In this document: one piece after another, positions 36,249 through 44,360 of the stretch
How positions within the stretch are numbered: the stretch's first letter is position 1
Layout: every line of letters starts with the position of its first letter
From: Collinsella aerofaciens
GTDB lineage: Bacteria; Actinomycetota; Coriobacteriia; Coriobacteriales; Coriobacteriaceae
Direction of reading: 5' to 3'
NCBI RefSeq assembly: GCF_028206995.1
Contig: NZ_JAQLFL010000001.1
Location: 62,001-126,000 of the forward strand
DNA: 64,000 nucleotides
Translations under genes and position numbers: made by a program
Notes under the pieces: generated by a model
Databases searched by the model: none
What the model saw: only the letters and a program-made list of their open reading frames with translations
Told to the model about the DNA's origin: nothing

Positions 36249-36614
36249 TTAGTCCTCGGCGATGCTGTCGAGGATGCTGCGCGTGATGGACACCAGGATG
36301 CTGCCCATAAAGGCCGATCCAAAGCTGGCGATGGAGATGCCGACGCCCAGCAGGTTGACCGACAGGTAACTCGCGAGCTCAAGCATAAAGCTGTTGACGA
36401 CAAGCTGGAAAATGCCCAGCGTAATGATCGTGAGCGGCAGCGAGATGACCGTGAGGAACGGTTTGACGAACGAATCGACAATGTTCAGGAACAGTCCCAC
36501 AAAGGCAAAGCAGACCCAGGTCTCGGCAAAGCCGAAGGGTTGGATACCGGGGACGAGAAACGTGGCGATCGCGATGGCGATCGAGGTGAAGAGCCAGTTA
36601 AGCATAAAGCGCAT
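36249..36614 (-). CDS. Phage holin family (PF04020-like) small membrane protein
   Basis: 121 aa with four hydrophobic segments (LFTSIAIAIATFLVPGI, CFAFVGLFLNIVDSFV, TVISLPLTIITLGIFQLVVN, SFGSAFMGSILVSI). The motif SFVKPFLTVISLPLTIITLG is the hallmark of this family, which is widespread in actinobacteria outside phages; no other phage gene is near. Function unknown. AAAGGA lies upstream of the ATG. Confidence 0.88.
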   Translation of the reverse strand: MRFMLNWLFTSIAIAIATFLVPGIQPFGFAETWVCFAFVGLFLNIVDSFVKPFLTVISLPLTIITLGIFQLVVNSFMLELASYLSVNLLGVGISIASFGSAFMGSILVSITRSILDSIAED

Positions 36615-36938
36615 GGCGTGAATCCTTTCTTGCGCCGGGATTGCTGGCGTCGCGTGAAGCGGCTTACGGCGGCGACCTGGATGGTTGCGCGGGCGCGCCG
36701 CGGTGTTTGGGCGCCCATTGTCTCAAATATTCGTGGAGCTTACGTGCGCATATGGTTTCTAAACGGCGTTCGTCCTGAAAAACGCGCCGCTGGCAGAGAG
36801 TCTTGTCGCTTTAGTTTGGTGGTGTGCTACACTGCTACGGGCAAAAGCCACAGGCGTTGCCCTATTGCATAGAACGGGTGAACGATGCCCGATGTCAGTA
36901 TCAACTTCGATGCCTTTTGGCGGGTTTGGCGGTGATCG
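36615..36938. other. 324-bp intergenic region with promoter and short upstream frame
   Basis: Besides the promoter at 36803-36833, the transcript would carry a 16-codon frame (36884-36934, MPDVSINFDAFWRVWR) that ends 4 bp before the YerC start. A GGGCAA/TTGCCC pair (36839-36862) lies at the expected start of transcription. The part next to the holin-family gene shows no signal I can name. Confidence 0.45.
36803..36833 (+). promoter_or_regulatory. Promoter of the YerC-like gene
   Basis: TTGTCG (36803-36808), 19-bp spacer, and extended -10 TGCTACACT (36825-36833). Confidence 0.55.
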
Positions 36939-37238
36939 ATGAATATCGAGAACATGTTTGACAAGCCTGATGTCAAGCAGCTGGTCCACGCATTTAGCCT
37001 TTTGGACGACGAGAAGGATATCCAAGCGTTTTTGACCGATATCTGCACGCCGCGCGAGATTTGCGACCTTTCTCAGCGTTTGCAGGTTGCGCGCTATTTG
37101 GACGAGGGCGAGCCTTATGTTGAGGTTCAGGCCCGTACCGGCGCTTCGTCCACCACGGTGAGCCGCGTTTCAAAGGCGCTGAACGGCGAGTACGGTGGCT
37201 ACCGCAAGATCCTCATTAAGTTGGAGGATGGCGAGTAG
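36939..37238 (+). CDS. YerC/YecD family TrpR-like transcriptional regulator
   Basis: 99 aa, the usual size. Helix-turn-helix of the Trp-repressor superfamily: CTPREICDLSQRLQVARYL then GEPYVEVQARTGASSTTVSR VSKALNGEYGGYR-type recognition segment (about residues 45-85). The first part (MFDKPDVKQLVHAFSLLDDE) is typical of YerC. It is probably an auto-regulated repressor; its effector is not known. Terminator at 37265-37290. Confidence 0.9.
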   Translation: MNIENMFDKPDVKQLVHAFSLLDDEKDIQAFLTDICTPREICDLSQRLQVARYLDEGEPYVEVQARTGASSTTVSRVSKALNGEYGGYRKILIKLEDGE

Positions 37239-37264
37239 GCCAGCGACAACATTGAATTACGAAG

Positions 37265-37290
37265 AACCGTCCCTCCGGGGGCGGTTTTTT
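37265..37290 (+). terminator. Intrinsic terminator of the YerC-like gene
   Basis: AACCGTCCC / GGGGGCGGTT stem followed by TTTTTT. Confidence 0.8.
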
Positions 37291-37373
37291 GATCCCTTGG
37301 GGACGGAGGAAAACGAATCACCGGGTTAGACTGACCCCCTCTGTGATCCATTTTCCTCCGTCCTCAAGGGATC
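37291..37373. repeat. Palindrome of the GATCCGTTTTCCTCCGTTCCC family (copy C)
   Basis: Two 29-bp arms (37291-37319 and 37345-37373) with a 25-bp centre and a few mismatches. Same family as 19226-19287 and 25622-25650. Confidence 0.85.
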
Positions 37374-37458
37374 AAATCTGTTGGCGTGGGGCAAATCTGT
37401 CCGCTTGGGCGGGTAGGATGGATGCATTGATTATTGCGAACAGTTTGAGCGGAGGACC

Positions 37459-40400
37459 ATGCCTGTTCGAATCTATACCACCAATGCCGGCACGGATTTG
37501 AGCGATGCCGAGGCGGCGCTACTGGCCGACCTGGTTGCCCGCCACGGGCGCGCTGTTCTGTTGGCGCCAACATTTGCCGAGCTCGACCTGTGCCGCCATG
37601 ATGCGGCGGAAGCCGGGGTTTCACTGGGTGTCGACTACAAGACGCCCACATCGTGGCTCAGCTCGCTGTGGGAGCTTATGGGCGATGGCCGCAGCTTTGT
37701 GGACAACCTTCAGCGCCAGATGCTGTTCTCGGACATGATCGACCGCCGCGACGACGCCGCTCTGCAGCCGCTTTCGCGCAGCCAGGGCACAGTGCGCATG
37801 CTCGCGCGCATGGCCCGCGACGTGTTGCCGGGCGTTGCGGGGACGGGTGCCGAACGATGCCGTGGCGACAACTGCCAGCCTGAGCCAAAAAGCGATGCCG
37901 AGGCTCGTTTGTTCGAGCTTTTGCGCGCCTACGCGGGCGGTTTGGACCGTCGAGATATGGTTGAGCCCTGCGAGGCAGCTGACATTATGACCAGTGTCCT
38001 GGCCGATAGTCTGCCGGCGTGCACTCGCGCCGTATGCGTGCGCGGTATCACGTCGTTTACGCACGGTCTGCTCGAGCTGCTGTCTGCCGTGGCGAACAAT
38101 GGGGGAGAGGTCGTCGTGCTGCTTGCCCGCGAGCAGGCGGCGATGCGCGAGGAGCTTGCCACGGCATTTGATGCCCGCGATGTGTTGTTTGAGATCGCGC
38201 CGCTAGGGGAGGGTGTCGGCGCGTCTGATGCCGCTTACGGGACCGCCGCTCAGCCTGCCTTTATTGAGGTCGCTGGCCCCCATGCCCGTGCTCATGCTTA
38301 TGCGGACGCAATTGATGATCTGGTAAAAACGTGCCGGGGTTCCGAGGTCGACGGCGCTTCTGCCGACCCCGTGCGCGTGCTCGTTGTTTCTGCCCGGGCA
38401 CCCCAGCTGTTCGGCGAACTCGCCTCTCGTCTGGCGGCGCGTCACATTGCGGCCGAGACGACTGAGTTCACGGCGTTTTCCCAGTCCATCGCGGGCAGGC
38501 AGTTTACGGCGCTCGCCAACCTGATCGAGCGTATGAAAGCCGCCGACGAGGGCACCGCTTCCAAGACCGAGTGGTGGCCCGCTTCAGAGCTTACCGACTG
38601 GATTTATAGCCCGCTTTCGGGTGCCGACGCCGCGAGCGCCCGCGGCTTCGACAAGAACATGCGCCTGTCGCGCAACAAAACCACTGCGGGCGTCAAGAGC
38701 CTGCTGCAGAGCGTGCAGGGCCAGGTGAGGGGCGCCCGCAAGGCCGCTAGCGAAGATAACTGGTTTAAGAACGTGCCATGCGTGGTCTCGGACGTGTTTC
38801 AGGCGCTGTGGCGCGACAAACCCGTGACGGCGCTCAAGGCCATGCTCGCCGTTGCCGAGGCGCTGCCCGATCGCGCCCTAGGCGGCCTTGACGGCCAGGC
38901 CCGTCGCCAGGCAGAGACGGCTCTGCTGCGTCATGTCATCGACATCCTTATGAACGATGCTCGCGCACTCGACGTGTCGCAGGCCGCGACCGTGCCGGTT
39001 CTCGACGGCGTTCGAACCAAGGTGGACAAGCGCAGTACCGCTTACGATTACGCGACCTACGAGGTCGATCGCACGCCACGGGCACAAGTGCGCTTCGTGT
39101 CGCTTGCCGATGCGTCGGTTTTGCGTCCTGGCGGCTACGATGCCGTGCTGTTTGCCGATGTCGACCTGGACAGCTATCCGCTTTCGCACGAAGAGGGCCC
39201 GCTTGCCACATTGACGGCCGAGCTGCGCCGCGACGGCGTGTCTTTGGAGCCCGCCGCCCTGCTGCGCGTGCGCTTTGGCCGTGCGATGCAGGCGGCGAGC
39301 GGTCCGGTCGCGCTCGCCCGCGTGACGCACGATCGCCAGGCGCGCGAGTGCTACCCGGCAGCCGTATGGACCGAGCTGCGGGCACATGCCGAGGCCGCTG
39401 GCGCTGCCAAGCCCACGCGCGTGGGCGAGGGCGATATCATCGCCGACTTTGATCCCGCTGCAGGCGAAGGTTTTAGGCGCGAGCGCGTGACCTGCGAAGC
39501 TCCTCAGCATCTGAGCGATGAAGCCATTCCGTATCTGGTCCTGCGCCGTCGCGATGGCGAGGGCGAGGACGCGCCGCTCGTGCCGCGTCTGACGTCCGCC
39601 TCGCAGATCGAGGCCTATTCTACCTGCCCACTGTGCTGGTTCGTGTCGTATCGCGTCAAGCCCCAGTCTATCGACGCGGGCTTTGGCAACATGGAGAAGG
39701 GCAACTTTGTCCACGACGTGCTGGAGCATCTGCATGCCCGTCTGCCCCAAGAGGGCATGGAGCGCGTGACGCCCGAGAACCTGCCGCGCGCACAGGAGCT
39801 GCTGCGCGAGGTCTTTGACGAGACCTTGGCCGAGCACGCCGGCAAGCGCGGTGCCGAGGGTCCGCTCGTGCCGCTCTCTCCGGTAGAGGAACGTCAGGTG
39901 GCCGAGATTCTGCCGCAGCTGGAAGGCGTGCTCGCCTACGAGTCCGAGGCACTTGCCCCCTTTGCGCCACGCTACCTTGAGTTCGCCTTTAATGAGCTTA
40001 AGGTCGAGTATGCCGGTTGGCCGCTCGGCGGGCGCATCGACCGCGTGGATGTGGACGCCGAGAACCGCGCCGTGGTAATCGACTACAAGCATCGTTCGGG
40101 CGTTGAGGAGTTTAAGCTTGCCGACCCCACGGTGCGTGACGAGGAGACGGGCGAGGCTCCCATCGACGACCCGCGCTGGCTGCCGCCCCATACCCAAACG
40201 CTCATCTACGCGCAGGCCATGCGTCGGGCACTGGGCTTGGATACCCGTGCAGCGCTCTATTTTTCGACCAAGGGCGGCAAGCCCGCGCTGCGCGGTGCGG
40301 CGAGCGCCGAGTTGCTCGAGGAAGAGCGCGGTGACGGTCGCATCCCGGGCCTCAAGAAGGGCTTCCCGGGCGAGGGCGGCAGCATGGACTTCGATGCCCT

Positions 40401-40548
40401 GCTCGATCGCGTGGAGGCCGGCATCGCCGAGCGCCTGCGCGAGCTCGAGGCGGGCAACGTTGCCGCCGTCGACCCGGCGTCGGCTCAGGCCGCGCATGCG
40501 CGCTGCTCGTATAACCACGAAGGAACGTTTGTAAGGAGGGACGTGTAG
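37459..40548 (+). CDS. addB: AddB-like subunit of an AddAB helicase-nuclease (PD-(D/E)XK C-terminus)
   Basis: 1029 aa from ATG 37459 (GGAGG upstream). Acts with AddA in resecting double-strand breaks. The C-terminal nuclease is clear: LTSASQIEAYSTCPLCWF, GNFVHDVLEHLH, GGRIDRVDVDAE and AVVIDYKHRSG contain the catalytic Asp and Lys. The N-terminal helicase-like part is degenerate: there is no Walker A glycine loop (LLAPTFAELDLCRHD in its place). The Fe-S cysteines of classical AddB are reduced to CPLC and one late Cys in RCSYNHEG. It ends 3 bp before addA. The name rests on the domain plan and on its partner. Confidence 0.85.
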   Translation: MPVRIYTTNAGTDLSDAEAALLADLVARHGRAVLLAPTFAELDLCRHDAAEAGVSLGVDYKTPTSWLSSLWELMGDGRSFVDNLQRQMLFSDMIDRRDDAALQPLSRSQGTVRMLARMARDVLPGVAGTGAERCRGDNCQPEPKSDAEARLFELLRAYAGGLDRRDMVEPCEAADIMTSVLADSLPACTRAVCVRGITSFTHGLLELLSAVANNGGEVVVLLAREQAAMREELATAFDARDVLFEIAPLGEGVGASDAAYGTAAQPAFIEVAGPHARAHAYADAIDDLVKTCRGSEVDGASADPVRVLVVSARAPQLFGELASRLAARHIAAETTEFTAFSQSIAGRQFTALANLIERMKAADEGTASKTEWWPASELTDWIYSPLSGADAASARGFDKNMRLSRNKTTAGVKSLLQSVQGQVRGARKAASEDNWFKNVPCVVSDVFQALWRDKPVTALKAMLAVAEALPDRALGGLDGQARRQAETALLRHVIDILMNDARALDVSQAATVPVLDGVRTKVDKRSTAYDYATYEVDRTPRAQVRFVSLADASVLRPGGYDAVLFADVDLDSYPLSHEEGPLATLTAELRRDGVSLEPAALLRVRFGRAMQAASGPVALARVTHDRQARECYPAAVWTELRAHAEAAGAAKPTRVGEGDIIADFDPAAGEGFRRERVTCEAPQHLSDEAIPYLVLRRRDGEGEDAPLVPRLTSASQIEAYSTCPLCWFVSYRVKPQSIDAGFGNMEKGNFVHDVLEHLHARLPQEGMERVTPENLPRAQELLREVFDETLAEHAGKRGAEGPLVPLSPVEERQVAEILPQLEGVLAYESEALAPFAPRYLEFAFNELKVEYAGWPLGGRIDRVDVDAENRAVVIDYKHRSGVEEFKLADPTVRDEETGEAPIDDPRWLPPHTQTLIYAQAMRRALGLDTRAALYFSTKGGKPALRGAASAELLEEERGDGRIPGLKKGFPGEGGSMDFDALLDRVEAGIAERLRELEAGNVAAVDPASAQAAHARCSYNHEGTFVRRDV

Positions 40549-40551
40549 ACC

Positions 40552-43500
40552 ATGGATCTTTCGACTTTGATGCCGCAACAGCTGCAGATTGTCAAAACGC
40601 TCGACCGCCCGCTGTTTGTCTCGGCGGGCGCCGGTTCGGGTAAGACCTTTACCCTCACGCGCCGCATCGTCTATGCGCTCTCGCCCGAATCCGGTCCGTT
40701 CGTTGAGCATCTGGACCAGGTGCTCGCCATTACCTTTACCAAAGATGCCGCGGCCGAGATTCGCGACCGCGTGCGCCGTGCGCTTATCGACGAGGGCATG
40801 GACGAGGAGGCACTGACCGTCGACGACGCGTGGATCTCGACCATTCACGGCATGTGCTCGCGTATCCTGCGCGCGCATGCGCTGGAGCTGGGCATCGACC
40901 CCGAGTTCACGGTGCTCACCGATACCGACGAGCTTATGGACCAGGCTGTTGAGCACGTGCTGGCCCGCGCGACGGCACCCGATGCCGCCCCCGAGCTCGC
41001 GGCATCGCTCAAGGCCCTCTATGCCTGGTATCCCATGGCGGGCGAGGGCGGTTCCTTTGGCACCGGCACGACCATCAAGGGCCTGGTGCGCGACCTGCTG
41101 GAGCTGTCGAGCCAGTTGCCGGGCGGTATGGACGACGTGCGCGTGGCGCGCGGCCAGGCCGATACCTCGGCGCTCGCCGATGCCTATCGCGCGGCGCTGG
41201 GCGCAAGCAAGTCCTCGACCGAGAAGGCGCAGGCGGCGCTCGATGCCATCGACGCGTTCGAGGCGAGCGACAAGACCATGGTCGATGCGGCGCGACTCAT
41301 GATGTCGTGCGGCATGCCGCGGGCGAGCAAGGCATTCCCCAAGGAGCAGGCCGAACTGCTCAAGGCAGAGGCCGCCGATGCATTTATCAATATCGTGCTT
41401 GCCTGTGGTGGCCCGGCGCTCGATGCGCTGGTGGGCCTGGCCCGTTCCGTGGAGGCCGAGTATCGCGCGCTGAAGGCTGGCCAGTCCGCCCTCGATAATA
41501 ACGACCTGCTGCGTATGGCTTACGAGGCCCTGCGCGATTACCCTGCCATCCGTGCTGCGTACGAGGGCCGCTTTAAGATGGTCATGATCGATGAGTTTCA
41601 GGATACCGACCAGATGCAGGTCGATCTGATCCGTTACCTGACGGGTGCGGGGGAGCGCGCGCTGTGCACCGTGGGCGATGCGCAGCAGTCCATCTATCGC
41701 TTCCGTGGCGCCGAGGTCGAGGTGTTCCGTCGTCAGGAGCGCAAGGTGGGCTCGTCTGCCGCGCCCGAGGCGACTGCCGTGGTCGACGCCCCTGCCGGCG
41801 AACTCGTCAAACTCGTGCGCAACTTCCGCAGCCACGACGAGGTACTGCGTTACGTGGCACGCGTCTTCGACGGCGATGACGGCGGCCTGATGCAGGGCTT
41901 TTTGGATCTTGAGGCGAGCGACGGCCGCAAGGACACGCTGGTGGCAGACGCCTCGCGTCGCCAGGCCCTCTTTGTTGCCGGCGGCAGTACGCAGGAACGC
42001 ACACAGGCCAAGGCCCGTGCGATCGCCGAGCGATTCCGCGCGCTTGCCGATGCCGGCCAGCCCCAGGGCGGCATGGTGCTGCTGCTGGGCCGCATGACCA
42101 ACGCCGACGTCTACGCCCAGGCCTTCCGCGACCAGGGGCTCGACTGCGTCATCGCGGGCGGCTCGGTCTTTGCCCAAGCAGCCGAGGTGCAGACGGTGCG
42201 CGCCCTGGTTTGTGCGCTCGCCAATCCGGCCGATACGGCGCAGGGCCTTATGCCGCTGCTCGCCTCGCCGATGTTTGCACTCGGCGCCCAGGAGTTCCTG
42301 GCGCTGGCGACCAAACTCGACGATCAGACGGGCGAGACGTCGCGCCGCAACATCGATGCGGGCATCATGAGCGATTCCGATGTGCCGGGTTTGCAAGACT
42401 TGCCGCTCGTGACGCGCGCCCGCGAGGTGCTGCGGTATGCGCTTCGTCGCGTGGGCCGCGATTCGTTCGCCGCCATCGCGCACGACGTGGTCAACGCCTC
42501 CGGCTGGTTTGTACGTCTGGCACAGCGTGGTCCCGAGGGCAAGGCCATTGCCGCCAACGTGCTCAAGGCACTCGACGCCGTGGCCGAGGAGGAGGCCGAG
42601 TTCGGCAACTCGCCGCGTTCCATCGCGCTGGCCTTCGACCGCTTCTTGGCGGGCAAGGAAGCCCCAGGTGCCCTCAACGAGGAAGGCGACGGCGCGGTGC
42701 GCATCATGACGGTGCATGCCTCCAAGGGTCTGGAATATCCGGTCGTGGCGGTCGCCGAGTGCTTTGGCGTGCGTAAGTCCTCGGGTGCGGCACAGATGGG
42801 TCGCGTCGAGGGCGGAGCGCAGGTCGTGGCACTGCCGGCACGCTTCGGCGGCGTTAAGCTCGCCGACGGTACCTTTGTGAAGGGTGACGACGTCAAAAAG
42901 CAGTTTGAGCACGCGTTTAAGGGCAAGGGCACGTCGCTGTGGCTGCCGCCGGAGCTCATGGAGGACGTCTGTGCGACGGGTTCTCCCGCCGAGGCATTTG
43001 CTCGCCTGCGCAACGACGACCTGCAGCTTTCGCTCGAGGAGCGGGCTCGTCTGCTCTATGTCGCCATGACGCGAGCGCGTGAGCTGGTCATTCTGGCGAT
43101 GGATGCCGGCGTGAGCCGCGGCAAGGTGACGGCGCCGACCTTCGATGTCGAGACCGATCTGACCTACGATGTGCTGCGCCGTATTTTGCCGACCGACGCT
43201 CTGGATATGCCGCAGCTCGATGCCGACCGCCTGGTGTTCGACAACTCCCATCTGGGCGACTACGAGCTCATTTCGCTCGCGGGCTTTACCTTTGGCGAGC
43301 AGGCGTTTGAGGCCAACGCTTCGCTGGATGCCGAGGGCAGGCTTGTTCGTGGCGATGCCGATGCAGATGCTGCCGACGATTCGGCCAGTACAATCGTCCC
43401 CGGTCCTGCCGACCCCAAGCCCGATGCGTTTGAGCTCGTGTATCCCCAGGCGGTGGGCGTGCGCATGGGCATCTGTCCGTATCCGATGCGTGACTCGTAT

Positions 43501-44184
43501 AGCTACTCGTCAATCGCCGCGGCACTCCATGCCGAGACGGAAGACCGTGCCGCCGAGGCTCGTGTTCCCATGGACGAGGCTGGCGATGATGCGGAGTCGG
43601 ATGGCTCGGAGATGACGGATGCAGACGTGGCCGCTGTCGAGCCCGCCGGCAATCCCATGGCGCTGGGCTCGGCCTTCCACGCCGCCTGCCAGTGGCTCAT
43701 CGAGATGGGTGCCGACGCGTTGCCCGCCGCGCGTGCCGATGCGCTGGCACGCTTGTGGCGCCTGACGCCGGAGCAGCGCGAACGCTTCGACGTTGCCCTG
43801 GACCGCTGGCTCAAGTCGGCTGTTCGTGCCGACCTGCTCGCGTGGCCGTGCGTTCGCGCCGAGGTGCCGTTCTTTTCGCTGGGCTGCGAGGACGAGGACA
43901 TCGCTCGCTACGGTGCCTATGCCGAGGGCGCCATCGATGCACTGGCCACCGACCCGGCCGATCCGTCGCGCGCCCTGGTCATTGATTACAAGACGGGCGG
44001 CACGCCGGACGAGACGCCGGACCAGCTGCTCGAGAAGCACGCCCTGCAGGCGCGCGTTTACGCCGACGTGTTGCACAAGGCGGGCTTTGAGGCCGTGACC
44101 GTCAAGTTCGTCCGCGTGGAGCAGCCGGATCCGACCCTCTTCGTCGAACCCGCCGAACCTCAAGTGGTCACCTACAACTTCTAG
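40552..44184 (+). CDS. addA: ATP-dependent helicase/nuclease AddA
   Basis: 1210 aa. UvrD/Rep-type helicase with a RecB-like nuclease at its end. Visible motifs: Walker A SAGAGSGKTFTLTRR (about residue 25), AITFTKDAAAEI, STIHGMCSRIL, Walker B MIDEFQDTDQMQ (about 344-355), QSIYRFRGAEVEVF, LVRNFRSHDEVL, VHASKGLEYPVV and YVAMTRAREL. The nuclease shows GSAFHAACQWL, VIDYKTGG and a late QARVYADVL. GGAGG sits inside the end of addB. A palindrome with an exact 23-bp pair design follows the gene. Confidence 0.94.
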   Translation: MDLSTLMPQQLQIVKTLDRPLFVSAGAGSGKTFTLTRRIVYALSPESGPFVEHLDQVLAITFTKDAAAEIRDRVRRALIDEGMDEEALTVDDAWISTIHGMCSRILRAHALELGIDPEFTVLTDTDELMDQAVEHVLARATAPDAAPELAASLKALYAWYPMAGEGGSFGTGTTIKGLVRDLLELSSQLPGGMDDVRVARGQADTSALADAYRAALGASKSSTEKAQAALDAIDAFEASDKTMVDAARLMMSCGMPRASKAFPKEQAELLKAEAADAFINIVLACGGPALDALVGLARSVEAEYRALKAGQSALDNNDLLRMAYEALRDYPAIRAAYEGRFKMVMIDEFQDTDQMQVDLIRYLTGAGERALCTVGDAQQSIYRFRGAEVEVFRRQERKVGSSAAPEATAVVDAPAGELVKLVRNFRSHDEVLRYVARVFDGDDGGLMQGFLDLEASDGRKDTLVADASRRQALFVAGGSTQERTQAKARAIAERFRALADAGQPQGGMVLLLGRMTNADVYAQAFRDQGLDCVIAGGSVFAQAAEVQTVRALVCALANPADTAQGLMPLLASPMFALGAQEFLALATKLDDQTGETSRRNIDAGIMSDSDVPGLQDLPLVTRAREVLRYALRRVGRDSFAAIAHDVVNASGWFVRLAQRGPEGKAIAANVLKALDAVAEEEAEFGNSPRSIALAFDRFLAGKEAPGALNEEGDGAVRIMTVHASKGLEYPVVAVAECFGVRKSSGAAQMGRVEGGAQVVALPARFGGVKLADGTFVKGDDVKKQFEHAFKGKGTSLWLPPELMEDVCATGSPAEAFARLRNDDLQLSLEERARLLYVAMTRARELVILAMDAGVSRGKVTAPTFDVETDLTYDVLRRILPTDALDMPQLDADRLVFDNSHLGDYELISLAGFTFGEQAFEANASLDAEGRLVRGDADADAADDSASTIVPGPADPKPDAFELVYPQAVGVRMGICPYPMRDSYSYSSIAAALHAETEDRAAEARVPMDEAGDDAESDGSEMTDADVAAVEPAGNPMALGSAFHAACQWLIEMGADALPAARADALARLWRLTPEQRERFDVALDRWLKSAVRADLLAWPCVRAEVPFFSLGCEDEDIARYGAYAEGAIDALATDPADPSRALVIDYKTGGTPDETPDQLLEKHALQARVYADVLHKAGFEAVTVKFVRVEQPDPTLFVEPAEPQVVTYNF

Positions 44185-44196
44185 CCCTCAGATAAC

Positions 44197-44259
44197 TTGC
44201 GGTGGAATACGGACTGTTTTGGCCAAAAAAGCCGCCAAACAGTCCGTATTTCACTGCAA
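44197..44259. repeat. 63-bp palindrome (TTGCGGTGAAATAGGGACTG family, copy B)
   Basis: Arms 44197-44219 and 44237-44259, each 23 bp, with one mismatch-type change near the end. Its loop differs from copy A at 33125. Confidence 0.88.
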
Positions 44260-44360
44260 CTGCAAGAGGAGCCGTGTTGGTTTGGCTAGGTTCGGGTGCC
44301 GTCCGCGCCGTGCGGTAAAATCGTTCAGTCAGCACACGAACCCGCATCGGAGCTCATTAC

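Noticed and set aside
36249-36614. Prophage remnant suggested by the holin-family protein
   Set aside because: The family is widespread outside phages, and no integrase, lysin or structural phage gene is nearby.
38878-43251. 1457-codon open frame on the minus strand opposite addB and addA
   Set aside because: It mirrors two clear genes in high-G+C DNA, has no recognisable domain and no ribosome binding site. Similar long antisense frames lie opposite gltB, dnaE, the DEAD helicase and others.
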